From the NCBI RefSeq assembly GCF_001667275.1, contig NZ_LZHV01000055.1:62001-126000 (forward strand): a stretch of DNA of 64,000 bases. Direction: 5' to 3'. Position numbers and translations under genes: made by a program. This document shows, piece by piece, positions 29,501-39,688 of this stretch; within the stretch, counting starts at the first letter, position 1, and each line of letters starts with the position of its first letter. The stretch comes from Mycobacterium sp. ACS4054. Lineage in GTDB: Bacteria > Actinomycetota > Actinomycetes > Mycobacteriales > Mycobacteriaceae. The notes under the pieces are model-generated. The model had not been told where the DNA came from. It did not search any database and worked only from the letters and a program-made list of their open reading frames with translations.

Positions 29501-30112
29501 GTGGCCGCACGCGAGCTGCTCGTCGACCCCGTCGCGGCCGCGCATCGGCTGCTCGGCGCCACCCTCACCGGGCGCGGCGTCACCGCCGTCATCGTCGAAG
29601 TCGAGGCCTACGGCGGCGTTCCCGACGGCCCCTGGCCCGACGCCGCGGCCCACTCCTACCGGGGCATGTCCGGCCGCAACGCGGTGATGTTCGGCCCGCC
29701 CGGGCGGCTCTACACCTACCGCAGCCACGGGATCCACGTCTGCGCCAACGTCTCCTGCGGGCCCGACGGCACCGCCGCGGCCGTCCTGCTGCGGGCCGCC
29801 GCGCTGGAGGATGGCACCGACGTCGCCCGCGCCCGGCGCGGCGAGCTGGTCCGCGCGGCCGCGCTCGCCCGCGGCCCCGGCAACCTGTGCTCGGCCCTGG
29901 GAATCACCATGGCGGACAACGGCATTGACCTGTTCGACCCGAACAGTGCGGTAACGCTGGAACTGAACGAGCCGCTGACCCCCGCGTGCGGGCCGCGCGT
30001 CGGCGTCAGCAAGGCCGCCGATCGGCCGTGGCGGCTGTGGCTCCCGGGCCGCCCGGAGGTCTCGGCGTACCGGCGCAGCCCGCGGGCGCCGGCCCCGGGC
30101 ACCAGCGATTAA
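29501..30112 (+). CDS. mpg: 3-methyladenine DNA glycosylase (Mpg/Aag type)
   Basis: 203 residues, the same length as Rv1688. Removes alkylated purines in base excision repair. Family motifs: VEVEAYGG with the catalytic Glu and the Tyr that intercalates, [32 protein letters not shown], and [15 protein letters not shown] 29501 sits at the predicted transcript start. The 3' end overlaps the convergent symporter gene by 4 bases. Confidence 0.96.
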   Translation: MAARELLVDPVAAAHRLLGATLTGRGVTAVIVEVEAYGGVPDGPWPDAAAHSYRGMSGRNAVMFGPPGRLYTYRSHGIHVCANVSCGPDGTAAAVLLRAAALEDGTDVARARRGELVRAAALARGPGNLCSALGITMADNGIDLFDPNSAVTLELNEPLTPACGPRVGVSKAADRPWRLWLPGRPEVSAYRRSPRAPAPGTSD

Positions 30113-30987
30113 GCGTCGGCCAGCGCCGCCGCCCGGAACGCGGGGTCCACGCGACGCGCGAGGAACACGAACGTCAGGGCCATCAGGGGCGCGACGGCGC
30201 TGTATAGCGCGGCCGGCGTGGCCATTTCGACGCTGTTGAGCAACTGGGGGCTCAACGCCACGCCCATCGCCACCACGGCGTTGTGCATGCCGACCTCCAG
30301 GCTGACCGCAACGGCCTGCCGGGGAGCCAGGCGCATCAGCCGCGGCGCCAGGTAGCCGACCGTCAGGCTGACCGAGCAGAAGGTCGCGACGGCCCCGCTC
30401 AGCGCGCCGAAGTTGTGCCACAGCGTCTTGCGTCCTCCGGCGACGGCCCCGAGGACGGCCAGCACCAGCAGCACAAGGGCGGCGATCCGGACCGGCTTCT
30501 GCAGCCGCCGGGCCGCCTCGGGAAAGCGGTGCCGGAAGGCCACCCCGATGGCGATCGGGACGAGCACCATGCCGAACACCGCGAAGAACTTGTCCAGTTG
30601 CAGGGGCAGAAACCGCCCCTCGCCCATGAACCAGGTCATCGCCACCGCCAGGATCGCGGGCAGGGCGACGATTGACAGCACGGCGTTGATCGCGGTCAGC
30701 GTGAGGTTCAGCGCCAGGTCGCCGTTGAACAAGTGGCTGAGGATGCTCGACATGGTCCCGCCGGGGGTGGCGGCCATCAGCATCAGCCCGACGGCCAGCG
30801 GCGGCGCGAGGCGGAAGGCCTCGGCGATCACCAGGCACAGGGCCGGCAGCAGCAGCGCCTGGCAGATCAGCGCCACCGCCAGGGGTTTGCGCAGCGTGGC
30901 GGCGCGCTTGAAGTCGTCGATCGTGAGCGTCAGCCCGAGGGCAAGCATCACCGCGATGACCACGATCGGCCAGTATCGGTTGTCCAT
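30109..30987 (-). CDS. Bile acid:sodium symporter-family transporter
   Basis: 292 residues with about nine to ten hydrophobic segments. Family features are the early [12 protein letters not shown] loop, [18 protein letters not shown] and the late [15 protein letters not shown], the two crossed-helix regions that bind sodium and substrate. Substrates in bacteria include organic anions such as pantoate; the substrate here is unknown. ATG 30987 begins MDNRYW; the frame extends further but without support. Inserted between the mpg and tyrS counterparts. Confidence 0.88.
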   Translation of the reverse strand: MDNRYWPIVVIAVMLALGLTLTIDDFKRAATLRKPLAVALICQALLLPALCLVIAEAFRLAPPLAVGLMLMAATPGGTMSSILSHLFNGDLALNLTLTAINAVLSIVALPAILAVAMTWFMGEGRFLPLQLDKFFAVFGMVLVPIAIGVAFRHRFPEAARRLQKPVRIAALVLLVLAVLGAVAGGRKTLWHNFGALSGAVATFCSVSLTVGYLAPRLMRLAPRQAVAVSLEVGMHNAVVAMGVALSPQLLNSVEMATPAALYSAVAPLMALTFVFLARRVDPAFRAAALADA

Positions 30988-31085
30988 CACGCTCCGCGTC
31001 GTCGGCGCGCCCACGTCGATGGCGCGACGGTGGTTAGCTTGCCTTATCGCGCCGCGCGGCGGCGAATCGTGGCCCCGGGAGCGAC

Positions 31086-31091
31086 TAAAGT
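31086..31091 (+). promoter_or_regulatory. -10 element of tyrS
   Basis: TAAAGT ends 8 bases before ATG 31100, consistent with a leaderless or nearly leaderless tyrS mRNA. There is no clear -35. Confidence 0.4.
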
Positions 31092-31099
31092 CGTGCGCG

Positions 31100-32377
31100 A
31101 TGTCTTCCGGGATCCTTGACGAGCTGGGCTGGCGCGGCCTGATCGCGCAGTCCACCGACCTCGCCGCGCTGGCCGCCGAGCGCGGGCCGCTGACCGTGTA
31201 CGCGGGTTTCGATCCCACCGCGCCCAGCCTGCACGCGGGGCACCTGGTGCCGCTGCTGGCGCTGCGGCGGTTTCAGCGGGCCGGGCATCGCCCGATCGTG
31301 CTCGCCGGCGGGGCCACCGGCATGATCGGCGACCCGCGCGACGTCGGCGAGCGCACCCTCAACGAGGCGGACACCGTCGCGGAATGGACCGGGCGCATCC
31401 GCGGGCAGCTGGAGCGCTTCGTCGATTTCGACCAATCCCCGACGGGCGCGGTCGTCGTCAACAACCTGGACTGGACCCAAGGCCTCTCGGCCATCGAGTT
31501 CCTGCGTGACCTCGGCAAGCACTTCTCGGTCAACGTCATGCTGGATCGCGACACCATCCGGCGGCGGCTGGAGGGCGAGGGCATCTCCTACACGGAGTTC
31601 AGCTACATGCTGTTGCAGGCCAACGACTACGTGGAGCTGTATCGGCGGTACGGCTGCACGCTGCAGATCGGCGGCTCCGACCAGTGGGGCAACATCATCG
31701 CCGGCGTCCGGCTGGTCCGCCAGAAGCTGGGCGCGACGGTGCACGCGCTGACCGTTCCGCTGGTCACCGCGGCCGACGGCACCAAGTTCGGCAAGTCCAC
31801 CGGCGGCGGCAGCCTGTGGCTGGACCCGGCGATGACCACCCCGTACGCGTGGTACCAGTACTTCTTCAACACCGCCGACGCCGACGTGATCCGGTACCTG
31901 CGGTGGTTCACCTTCCTGTCCGCCGACGAGCTGGCCGAGCTGGAGCACGCCACCCAGGAGCGCCCGCAGCAGCGCGCCGCCCAGCGCCGGCTGGCCCGCG
32001 AACTGACCGTGCTCGTCCACGGCGAGGCGGCCACCGAGGCCGTCGAGCACGCCAGCCGGGCGCTGTTCGGTCAGGGCGAGCTGGACCGGCTGGACGAGGC
32101 GACGCTGGCGGCCGCGCTGCGCGAGGCCTCGGTGGCCGAGCTCAAACCCGGCGCCCCCGACGGGATCGTCGACCTGTTGGTGGCCAGCGGCCTGTCGGAG
32201 AGCAGGAAGGCCGCCCGCCGCACCATCGGCGAGGGCGGGGTGTCGGTCAACAACGCCCGGATCGACAGCGAGGAGTGGACGCCGCAGCCCTCGGACTTCC
32301 TGCACGGCCGGTGGCTGGTGCTGCGCCGCGGCAAGCGCACGATCGCCGGGATCGAAAAGGTCATCGAAAAGGTATAG
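31100..32377 (+). CDS. tyrS: Tyrosyl-tRNA synthetase
   Basis: 425 residues (M. tuberculosis TyrS 424). A class I synthetase: the HIGH-like motif is LHAGHLVPL, the tyrosine pocket includes [12 protein letters not shown] and [14 protein letters not shown]...[10 protein letters not shown], and the KMSKS loop reads KFGKST. The C-terminal S4 RNA-binding domain (about 355-420) contains [18 protein letters not shown] longer upstream frame is antisense to the symporter gene and is rejected. Confidence 0.98.
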   Translation: MSSGILDELGWRGLIAQSTDLAALAAERGPLTVYAGFDPTAPSLHAGHLVPLLALRRFQRAGHRPIVLAGGATGMIGDPRDVGERTLNEADTVAEWTGRIRGQLERFVDFDQSPTGAVVVNNLDWTQGLSAIEFLRDLGKHFSVNVMLDRDTIRRRLEGEGISYTEFSYMLLQANDYVELYRRYGCTLQIGGSDQWGNIIAGVRLVRQKLGATVHALTVPLVTAADGTKFGKSTGGGSLWLDPAMTTPYAWYQYFFNTADADVIRYLRWFTFLSADELAELEHATQERPQQRAAQRRLARELTVLVHGEAATEAVEHASRALFGQGELDRLDEATLAAALREASVAELKPGAPDGIVDLLVASGLSESRKAARRTIGEGGVSVNNARIDSEEWTPQPSDFLHGRWLVLRRGKRTIAGIEKVIEKV

Positions 32378-32460
32378 AACGCACCCGCAACACACGTTGG
32401 TGCGCAAATCTTTACCGTTCCGTGTTGCGGCTGTGACCCGGATTGGCCAGGGTGGTCACG

Positions 32461-32826
32461 ATGACATCCCTGCGGCGCGTCCGGTGGGCCCTGCTGCGCG
32501 TCCTGGGGGTGGGCGCCTGCGTGGCGGGCCTGGCCGCGCCACTGGCCGCCCCCGTGCGCGCCGACATGCGCGGGAACGCCTTCCTGATGGCCCTGTCCAA
32601 CGCCGGGATCACCTATCCCCACCCCGCCAGCGCGCTGGCGCTGGGCCAGTCGGTGTGCCCCATGCTGGTCATGCCGGGCCAGTCCTTCGACACGGTGGCC
32701 GCCGAGATGGCCAGGCGCAGCGGCCTCGGTTACGACTCGGCCGGGCTGTTCACCATCGTCGCCATCGCGAACTTCTGCCCGGCGGTGATCGCGCCGCTGC
32801 TGCAGAACCGGCTCACGGCGTACTAG
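32461..32826 (+). CDS. lprJ: Secreted DUF732 protein, LprJ-like
   Basis: A short exported protein with a signal sequence followed by a DUF732 domain: FLMALSNAGITYPHP, GQSVCPML, and a second Cys in NFCPAVIAP that probably pairs with the first. The position between tyrS and the Rv1691 counterpart matches lprJ (Rv1690). A Cys in GVGACVAG could be a weak lipobox; a normal signal peptidase site is also possible near PVRAD. ATG 32461 is preferred; GTG 32452 or TTG 32443 (127 aa, the M. tuberculosis length) are alternatives. Confidence 0.82.
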   Translation: MTSLRRVRWALLRVLGVGACVAGLAAPLAAPVRADMRGNAFLMALSNAGITYPHPASALALGQSVCPMLVMPGQSFDTVAAEMARRSGLGYDSAGLFTIVAIANFCPAVIAPLLQNRLTAY

Positions 32827-32853
32827 CCCCGCGGCCCCCGTATCCTCGGCTGC

Positions 32854-33636
32854 GTGGTCGACGACAGGCAGCGGCAGCGGGGTGAACGGCGCCCGCGTTC
32901 GTCCGGCGCCTGGTCGGGGACGGGCCGCGCGCGACCGGCCCAGCCGCAGAAGCCCGACGCCCGCCGCGAGCCCGACGCCGGGCCGCCGATACCGCCCGGC
33001 GTGGACGCCCGGCAGCTGGCGCCCGAGATCCGCGGCGAGCTGAGCACGCTGGACCGCGCCACCGCCGACGCGGTCGCGCGGCACCTGGTCGCCGCCGGCG
33101 AGTTGCTCGACGAGGACCCGGAGGCCGCGCTGCGCCGACCACGCGCCGCCCGGGCCCGGTCCAGCAGGATCGCCGCGATCCGTGAGGCGGTCGGAATCGC
33201 CGCCTATCACTGCGGCGACTGGGCCCAGGCGCTGGCCGAACTGCGCGCAGCCCGCAGGATGGGCAGCAAGTCCAACCTGCTCGCCCTCATCGCGGATTGC
33301 GAACGGGGACTTGGCCGCCCGGAACGCGCGATCGAACTCGCGCGCGGGCCGGAGGCCGCGCAGCTCGACGGTGACGACGCCGACGAGCTGCGCATTGTCG
33401 CGGCTGGCGCGCGCGCGGATCTCGGCCAGCTGGAGCAGGCGCTGACCCTCTTGTCCACGCCGCAATTGGACCCGGGCCGCCAGGGCCCGACGGCGGCGCG
33501 GTTGTTCTACGCCTACGCCGACACGCTATTGGCCCTGGGCCGCAAAGACGAAGCGCTGCAATGGTTCCTGCGCTCGGCGGCGGCCGACGTCGACGGCGTC
33601 ACCGACGCCGAAGACCGGGTCAGCGAGCTGGGCTGA
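32854..33636 (+). CDS. TPR-like helical protein (Rv1691 type)
   Basis: 260 residues. The first 50 are charged and rich in Arg, Pro and Gly (disordered). The rest is Ala/Leu-rich helical pairs with TPR-like spacing (for example WAQALAELRAARRMG, ERAIELARG, LGRKDEALQWFLRSA). Probably a protein-interaction scaffold; the partner is unknown. It is separated by one base from the phosphatase gene downstream and the cluster order is conserved. Confidence 0.83.
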   Translation: MVDDRQRQRGERRPRSSGAWSGTGRARPAQPQKPDARREPDAGPPIPPGVDARQLAPEIRGELSTLDRATADAVARHLVAAGELLDEDPEAALRRPRAARARSSRIAAIREAVGIAAYHCGDWAQALAELRAARRMGSKSNLLALIADCERGLGRPERAIELARGPEAAQLDGDDADELRIVAAGARADLGQLEQALTLLSTPQLDPGRQGPTAARLFYAYADTLLALGRKDEALQWFLRSAAADVDGVTDAEDRVSELG

Positions 33637-33637
33637 G

Positions 33638-34648
33638 ATGACAAGCGTTGCGCGCCAATACGATTGCCTGTTGCTCGATCTTGATGGCACCTTGTTTCGC
33701 GGCCGCCAGCCCACCGACGGCGCGGTGCAGGCCCTGGCCGAGGTGCGCAGCCGCGCGTTCTTCATCACCAACAACGCGTCGCGCAGCGCCGCCGAGGTGG
33801 CCGCGCACCTGACCGAGCTCGGCTTCACCGCCACCGCCGACGACGTCGCCACCAGCGCGCAGAGCGCCGCCCGGCTGCTGGCCGATCGGCTGCCGGCCGG
33901 GTCGCCGGTGTTGATCGTGGGCACCGACGCGCTGGCCGACGAGGTCGCGGACGTGTGGCTGCGGCCGGTGCGCCGCTTCGACGACGAGCCGGTCGCCGTC
34001 GTACAGGGCCTGTCGATGACCATCGGCTGGCCCGACCTGGCCGAGGCCGCGCTGGCCATTCGCTCCGGCGCGCTCTGGGTGGCGGCCAACATCGATCCGA
34101 CCCTGCCGACCGAGCGGGGCCTGTTGCCGGGGAACGGGTCCATGGTCGCCGCGCTGCGGGCCGCGACCGGCGCCGAGCCGCAGGTCGCGGGCAAACCCGC
34201 GCCCGGCCTGCTCACGGACGCGGTGGCCCGGGGCGAATTTCGCGCGCCGCTGGTGGTCGGCGACCGGCTGGACACCGACATCGAGGGCGCGAACGCTGCC
34301 AAGCTGCCCAGCCTGATGGTCCTCACCGGGGTCAGCTCCGCGCGGGACGCGGTGTACGCCGAACCCGAGCGGCGGCCGACCTACATCGGCCACGACCTGC
34401 GAGCGCTGCACTCCGACGGCGACCAGCTCGCGGTCGGCCCCCAGCCGGCCTGGGCGGTCGACGTCGGCGACGGGGCGGTGACCGTCAGTGGCGCCGGGCC
34501 CGACGACGGCGACGGGCTGTCGATCGTGCGGGCGGTCGCCAGCGCCGTCTGGGGCGCGCGGTCCGACGGGCACCCGCTCGGCATCCACGCCGCCGACGAC
34601 CGCGCCCGCGACGCGCTGCAGCGCTGGTCGTTGGTGCACAGCGACTGA
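33638..34648 (+). CDS. HAD-family glycerol-3-phosphate phosphatase (Rv1692 type)
   Basis: 336 residues. HAD motif I is LLDLDGTLFRG with the two catalytic Asp, motif II FITNNASRS, motif III Lys in VAGKPAPGL and motif IV VGDRLDTDIEGA. A C2-type cap lies between motifs II and III. The M. tuberculosis counterpart Rv1692 dephosphorylates glycerol-3-phosphate during glycerophospholipid recycling and carries an extra C-terminal region, also visible here after about residue 250. Confidence 0.92.
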   Translation: MTSVARQYDCLLLDLDGTLFRGRQPTDGAVQALAEVRSRAFFITNNASRSAAEVAAHLTELGFTATADDVATSAQSAARLLADRLPAGSPVLIVGTDALADEVADVWLRPVRRFDDEPVAVVQGLSMTIGWPDLAEAALAIRSGALWVAANIDPTLPTERGLLPGNGSMVAALRAATGAEPQVAGKPAPGLLTDAVARGEFRAPLVVGDRLDTDIEGANAAKLPSLMVLTGVSSARDAVYAEPERRPTYIGHDLRALHSDGDQLAVGPQPAWAVDVGDGAVTVSGAGPDDGDGLSIVRAVASAVWGARSDGHPLGIHAADDRARDALQRWSLVHSD

Positions 34649-34671
34649 CGGGTGACTAGCGTAAGAGCGCA

Positions 34672-34857
34672 ATGACTACCGATCCCGAACAGATCCGTGC
34701 CGAAATCGACGCCCTGCTGGCCCGGCTGCCCGAGCCCGGTGCGCCGGACAATCCCCACAACGCGCCGTCGCTAACGGAGCTCGAAGACATTGCGCGCCGC
34801 CTTTCCGAGGCGCACGACGTGCTGCTGGCCGCGCTGGAGTCGGCGGAGAAGGGCTGA
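34672..34857 (+). CDS. Small acidic conserved protein (Rv1693 type)
   Basis: 61 residues, acidic and predicted helical (IRAEIDALLARLP, then LEDIARRLSEAHDVLLAALESAEKG). Function unknown. It lies between the phosphatase and tlyA, with 8 bases to tlyA, as in M. tuberculosis. Confidence 0.85.
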   Translation: MTTDPEQIRAEIDALLARLPEPGAPDNPHNAPSLTELEDIARRLSEAHDVLLAALESAEKG

Positions 34858-34865
34858 GTGCCCGC

Positions 34866-35669
34866 ATGTCCCGCCGCGCCCGCGTCGACGCCGAGCTGGT
34901 TCGGCGCGGCCTGGCGCGATCGCGCCAGCAGGCCGCCGAGTTGATCGGCGCCGGGCGGGTCAGCATCGACGGGCTGCCGGCCCGCAAGCCGGGCACGGCC
35001 GTCGCCGTCACCGCGGCCCTGACCGTCGCCGACGACGGCGAGCGGGGCTGGGTGTCGCGGGGCGCGCACAAACTGATCGGCGCCCTGGACGCCTTCGGCA
35101 TCCCGGTGGCGGGCCGGCGCTGCCTGGACGCCGGGGCGTCGACGGGCGGGTTCACCGAGGTGCTGCTGGACCGCGGCGCCGCCGGAATCGTGGCGGTGGA
35201 CGTCGGATACGGCCAGCTGGCGTGGTCGCTGCGCTGCGACCCGCGGGTCGTCGTCGTCGAGCGGACGAACGCGCGTGACCTGTCTCGCGAGGCGATCGGC
35301 GGCCCGGTCGACCTCATCGTGGCCGACCTGTCCTTCATTTCGCTGTCCACCGTGTTGCCCGCGCTGGCTGGATGTGCTTCGGCCACTGCGGATATCGTTC
35401 CCATGGTGAAGCCGCAGTTCGAGGTGGGCAGGGGCCAGGTGGGTGCCGGCGGGGTCGTGCACGACCCGGGCCTGCGTGCCGGCGCCGTGCTGGCGGTGGC
35501 GCGGCGCGCCGGCGAACTGGGCTGGCACACCGCCGGGGTCACTCCCAGCCCGCTGCCGGGCCCCTCGGGCAACGTCGAATACTTCTTGTGGTTGCGCGCC
35601 GAAACGGGATTGGCGGATGACGAGTTGGCGGCGGCGGTTGAGCACGCCGTAGAACGGGGCCCGCAATGA
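34866..35669 (+). CDS. tlyA: rRNA 2'-O-methyltransferase TlyA
   Basis: 267 residues (Rv1694: 268). An N-terminal S4 domain (about 1-60) is followed by the interdomain motif RGWV, an instance of the RxWV linker important for cofactor binding, and then a Rossmann methyltransferase with [13 protein letters not shown] for SAM. The Lys-Asp-Lys-Glu type residues appear in GAHKL, ADLSFIS, MVKPQFE and NVEYF. TlyA methylates 16S and 23S rRNA at sites needed for capreomycin action. It overlaps nadK by 4 bases (ATGA). Confidence 0.97.
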   Translation: MSRRARVDAELVRRGLARSRQQAAELIGAGRVSIDGLPARKPGTAVAVTAALTVADDGERGWVSRGAHKLIGALDAFGIPVAGRRCLDAGASTGGFTEVLLDRGAAGIVAVDVGYGQLAWSLRCDPRVVVVERTNARDLSREAIGGPVDLIVADLSFISLSTVLPALAGCASATADIVPMVKPQFEVGRGQVGAGGVVHDPGLRAGAVLAVARRAGELGWHTAGVTPSPLPGPSGNVEYFLWLRAETGLADDELAAAVEHAVERGPQ

Positions 35670-36589
35670 CCGAGCAGCGCACGGTGCTGATGGTGGTGCA
35701 CACCGGCCGCGAGGAAGCCACCGACACCGCGGCCCGGGTGCAGAAGGTGTTGGGCGACAACGACATCGGGCTCCGGGTGCTGTCCGCCGAGGCGGTCGAC
35801 CGGGGTTCGCTGCATGTGGCGCCCGACGACATCCGCGCGATGGGCGTCGAGATCGAGGTCGTCGACGCCGACCCGCAGGCCGCCGACGGCTGCGAGCTGG
35901 TGCTGGTGCTCGGCGGGGACGGCACGTTCCTGCGCGCGGCCGAACTGGCCCGCAACGCCGGTATCCCGGTGCTGGGCGTCAACCTGGGCCGGATCGGCTT
36001 CCTGGCCGAGGCCGAGGCCGAGGCCATCGACCGGGTGCTCGAGCACGTCGTCGCCCGGGACTACCGGGTGGAGAACCGCCTCACCCTGGACGTGCTGGTG
36101 CGCACGGGCGGCCGGGAGATCGCGCACGGCTGGGCGCTCAACGAGGTCAGCCTGGAAAAGGGCCCGCGGCTGGGCGTGCTCGGGGTGGTCGTCGAGATCG
36201 ACGGCCGGCCGGTGTCGGCGTTCGGGTGCGACGGCGTGCTGGTGTCGACGCCCACCGGCTCCACCGCCTACGCGTTCTCCGCGGGCGGCCCCGTGCTGTG
36301 GCCGGACCTCGAGGCAATCCTGGTGGTGCCCAACAACGCTCACGCGCTGTTCGGCCGGCCGATGGTCACCAGCCCCGACGCCACCATCGCGATCGAGATC
36401 GAGGCGGACGGCCACGACGCCCTGGTGTTCTGCGACGGCCGGCGCGAAATGCTGATCCCGGCCGGCAGCCGGATCGAGGTGAGCCGTTGTGACACGCCGG
36501 TGAAGTGGGCGCGGCTGGACAGCGCGCCGTTCACCGACCGGTTGGTGCGCAAGTTCCGGCTGCCGGTGACGGGTTGGCGCGGGAAGTAA
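35666..36589 (+). CDS. nadK: NAD kinase
   Basis: 307 residues, the same length as Rv1695 (ppnK). Motifs: [13 protein letters not shown] (GGDG, catalytic Asp), [10 protein letters not shown], the NE dipeptide in [10 protein letters not shown] and [17 protein letters not shown]. It makes NADP from NAD using ATP or polyphosphate. The start overlaps the tlyA stop (ATGA). Confidence 0.98.
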   Translation: MTEQRTVLMVVHTGREEATDTAARVQKVLGDNDIGLRVLSAEAVDRGSLHVAPDDIRAMGVEIEVVDADPQAADGCELVLVLGGDGTFLRAAELARNAGIPVLGVNLGRIGFLAEAEAEAIDRVLEHVVARDYRVENRLTLDVLVRTGGREIAHGWALNEVSLEKGPRLGVLGVVVEIDGRPVSAFGCDGVLVSTPTGSTAYAFSAGGPVLWPDLEAILVVPNNAHALFGRPMVTSPDATIAIEIEADGHDALVFCDGRREMLIPAGSRIEVSRCDTPVKWARLDSAPFTDRLVRKFRLPVTGWRGK

Positions 36590-36595
36590 CGGCGG

Positions 36596-38350
36596 GTGCT
36601 CACCGAAATCCGCATCGAGTCGCTCGGTGCGATCAGCGCCGCGGTCGGGGAGTTCGACCGCGGCCTGACCGTGCTGACGGGGGAGACCGGCACCGGCAAG
36701 ACCATGGTGGTAACCGGGCTGCACCTGCTCGGCGGGGCCCGCGCCGACGCTACCCGGGTGCGCTCGGGGGCCGACCGCGCCGTCGTCGAAGGGCGTTTCA
36801 CCACAACCGATCTCGAGGATGCGGTGGTGGCGCAGCTGGACGGGATGCTGGACGCGTCGGGCGCGGAGCGCGACGAGGACGGCAGCGTGATCGCGCTGCG
36901 CTCGGTCAGCCGCGACGGGCCCTCGCGGGCCTACCTCGGCGGTCGCAGCGTGCCCGCCAAGTCGCTGGGCGATTTCACCGCCGAGCTGCTCACCCTGCAC
37001 GGGCAGAACGACCAGCTGCGCCTGATGCGGCCCGAGGAGCAGCGCGGCGCGCTGGACCGGTTCGCCAAGGCCGGCCCCGCGCTCGAGCGGTATCGCAAGC
37101 TGCGCGACGCCTGGCTCACCGCGCGGCACGACCTCATCGACCGGCGGAACCGGATGCGCGAACTCGCGCTGGAGTCCGACCGATTGACGTTCGCGCTCAA
37201 CGAGATTGACGCCGTCGACCCGCAACCGGGCGAAGACGACGCGCTGGTCGCCGACATCGTGCGGCTCTCCGAGCTGGACACCCTGCGCGAGGCCGCGGTC
37301 ACCGCGCACGCGGCGCTTTCCGGGGCCCCCGACGACGCCGACGCGGGACACAGCGCCGCCGACGGCCTGGGGCGGGCGCGGGCGGCCCTGGAGTCGACCG
37401 ACGACGCGAAGCTGCGGGCGCTGGCCGCCCAGGTCGGCGAGGCGCTCACGGTGGTGGCCGACGCGGCCGGCGAACTCAGCGCCTACCTAGACGAGCTGCC
37501 GGTCGATGCCAGCGCGCTGGAAGCCAAGCTGGCCCGGCAGGCCGAACTGCGCACACTGACCCGCAAGTACGCCGCGGACGTCGACGGGGTGCTGCGGTGG
37601 GCCCAGGAGTCGCGGCAGCGGCTGGCCCAGCTCGACGTCTCCGAGGAGGGCCTGACGGCGCTGGCGGCCCGCGTCGAGGAGCTGGCACGCGAATTGGCGG
37701 ACGCCGCAGGCGATCTCAGCGGCATCCGGCGCAAGGCCGCCAAGCGGCTCGCCAAGGAGGTCACCGCCGAGCTGTCCGGCCTGGCGATGGCCGACGCCCA
37801 GTTCAGCATCGAGGTGAGCAACGATCTCGCCGCCGAGAGGGACGATCCGGCCGCGCTCATGCTGGCGTCGGGCGAGCTGGCCCGGGCCGGGGCCGACGGC
37901 GTCGACCAGGTGGAGTTCGGTTTCGCGGCGCACCGCGGGATGGACCAGCTGCCGCTGGCGAAGAGCGCTTCCGGCGGCGAGCTGTCCCGGGTGATGCTGG
38001 CGCTGGAAGTGGTGCTGGCGGCCTCCGCGGCGGGCACCACGATGGTGTTCGACGAGGTGGACGCCGGCGTCGGCGGCCGCGCGGCGGTGCAGATCGGCCG
38101 GCGGCTGGCCCGGCTGGCGCGCACGCATCAGGTCATCGTGGTCACGCACCTGCCGCAGGTGGCGGCGTACGCCGACGTGCACCTGGTGGTGCACAGCGCC
38201 GGACCCAAGGGCACCAGCGTCGTGCGGCGGGTCACCGGCGACGAGCGCGTCGCCGAACTGGCCCGGATGCTGGCCGGGCTGGGCGAGTCCGACAGCGGCC
38301 GCGCGCACGCCCGCGAACTGCTAGACGCCGCGCAGAAGGACGAGATTTAA
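36596..38350 (+). CDS. recN: DNA repair protein RecN
   Basis: 584 residues, SMC-like. Walker A GETGTGKTM is near residue 31, a coiled-coil region of about 150-400 is rich in Glu, Arg and Ala, the signature SASGGELSRVMLALE is near 460, and Walker B MVFDEVDAGVGG follows. Acts in double-strand break repair. GTG 36596 lies 6 bases after nadK. No SOS box was seen upstream, so it is probably expressed with the operon. Confidence 0.97.
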   Translation: MLTEIRIESLGAISAAVGEFDRGLTVLTGETGTGKTMVVTGLHLLGGARADATRVRSGADRAVVEGRFTTTDLEDAVVAQLDGMLDASGAERDEDGSVIALRSVSRDGPSRAYLGGRSVPAKSLGDFTAELLTLHGQNDQLRLMRPEEQRGALDRFAKAGPALERYRKLRDAWLTARHDLIDRRNRMRELALESDRLTFALNEIDAVDPQPGEDDALVADIVRLSELDTLREAAVTAHAALSGAPDDADAGHSAADGLGRARAALESTDDAKLRALAAQVGEALTVVADAAGELSAYLDELPVDASALEAKLARQAELRTLTRKYAADVDGVLRWAQESRQRLAQLDVSEEGLTALAARVEELARELADAAGDLSGIRRKAAKRLAKEVTAELSGLAMADAQFSIEVSNDLAAERDDPAALMLASGELARAGADGVDQVEFGFAAHRGMDQLPLAKSASGGELSRVMLALEVVLAASAAGTTMVFDEVDAGVGGRAAVQIGRRLARLARTHQVIVVTHLPQVAAYADVHLVVHSAGPKGTSVVRRVTGDERVAELARMLAGLGESDSGRAHARELLDAAQKDEI

Positions 38351-38499
38351 AGGTCCCCGTGCCGCGACGGGCCATCGTGTACCCGCGCGCGACCAAGCCG
38401 TTAGCCGCTTGTGACTAATGGGACTCTAGTCAACTTCTGAGGCTGATGTTACGGCGCGCCTCCACGCCTCCTCCACGCATCACCGACAGAATCGCCCCC

Positions 38500-39681
38500 A
38501 TGAAGATGTCAGGCCTGCTTACCCGTAACACCACCCGGCCGGGCCTCGTCGGCACCGCCCGCGTGGACCGGAACATCGACCGATTGCTGCGCAGGGTGTG
38601 CCCCGGCGACATCGTGGTGCTCGACGTCCTCGACCTGGACCGCATCACGGCGGACGCGCTGGTGGAGGCCGATATCGCCGCGGTCGTCAACGCCTCGCCG
38701 TCGGTGTCGGGCCGCTACCCCAACATGGGCCCGGAGGTGCTGGTCAACAACGGGGTCACCCTGATCGACGAGACGGGACCCGACATCTTCAAGAAGGTCA
38801 AGGACGGCGCCAAGATCCGCCTGCACGAGGGCGGCGTCTACTCCGGGGACCGCCGGCTGGTGCGCGGCACCGAGCGCACCGATCACGACATCGCCGACCT
38901 GATGCGGGAGGCCAAGAGCGGCCTGTCCGCGCACCTGGAGGCGTTCGCCGGCAACACCATCGAGTTCATCAAGAGCGAGAGCCCGTTGTTGATCGACGGC
39001 ATCGGGATCCCCGACATCGACGTCGACCTGCGCCGCCGGCACGTGGTGATCGTCGCCGACGAGCCCAGCGCCGAGGAGGACCTGAAGTCCCTCAAGCCGT
39101 TCATCAAGGAGTACCAGCCGGTGCTCTTCGGCGTGGGCAGCGGCGCGGATGTGTTGCGCAAGGCCGGTTATCGGCCCCAGGTGATCGTCGGCGACCCCGA
39201 CCAGATCAGCACCGACGCCCTCAAGTGCGGCGCCCAGGTCGTCCTGCCCGCCGACGCCGACGGCCATGCCCCCGGCCTGGAGCGCATCCAGGATCTCGGC
39301 GTCGGGGCGATGACCTTCCCGGCCGCGGGTTCGGCGATCGACCTGGCCCTGCTGCTGGCCGATCATCACGGCGCCGCGCTGCTGGTGACCGCGGGCCACA
39401 CCGCCAACATCGAGACGTTCTTCGACCGCACCCGCGCGCACAGCAACCCGTCGACCTTCCTCACCCGGCTTCGGGTGGGGGAGAAGGTGGTGGACGCCAA
39501 GGCCGTGGCCACGCTGTACCGCAACCACATCTCGGCGGGCGCGATCGCGCTGCTGGCGCTGACGATGCTGATCGCCATCATCGTGGCCCTGTGGGTGTCG
39601 CGCACCGACGGCCTGGTGCTGCACTGGGTCACCGATTACTGGAACCACTTTTCCCTCTGGGTCCAGCACCTGGTGAGCTAG
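38500..39681 (+). CDS. steA: SteA-like membrane protein (Rv1697 type)
   Basis: 393 residues, identical in length to Rv1697. The soluble part contains a thiamin-pyrophosphokinase-like region (VGDPDQIS, DADGHAPGLERI) and ends in a single membrane segment near 345-368, with a short external tail. In Corynebacterium the homologous SteA-SteB pair controls peptidoglycan hydrolase activity at division. The next gene is the SteB/MctB counterpart, 7 bases away. The frame extends upstream to 38446 but ATG 38500 gives the conserved length. Confidence 0.92.
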   Translation: MKMSGLLTRNTTRPGLVGTARVDRNIDRLLRRVCPGDIVVLDVLDLDRITADALVEADIAAVVNASPSVSGRYPNMGPEVLVNNGVTLIDETGPDIFKKVKDGAKIRLHEGGVYSGDRRLVRGTERTDHDIADLMREAKSGLSAHLEAFAGNTIEFIKSESPLLIDGIGIPDIDVDLRRRHVVIVADEPSAEEDLKSLKPFIKEYQPVLFGVGSGADVLRKAGYRPQVIVGDPDQISTDALKCGAQVVLPADADGHAPGLERIQDLGVGAMTFPAAGSAIDLALLLADHHGAALLVTAGHTANIETFFDRTRAHSNPSTFLTRLRVGEKVVDAKAVATLYRNHISAGAIALLALTMLIAIIVALWVSRTDGLVLHWVTDYWNHFSLWVQHLVS

Positions 39682-39688
39682 GCCCGCG

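Noticed and set aside
29420..30838. N-terminal extension of amt by 473 codons
   Set aside because: The extension runs antisense to mpg and through the symporter region; ATG 29419 with AGAAGGAG and normal Amt length is the real start.
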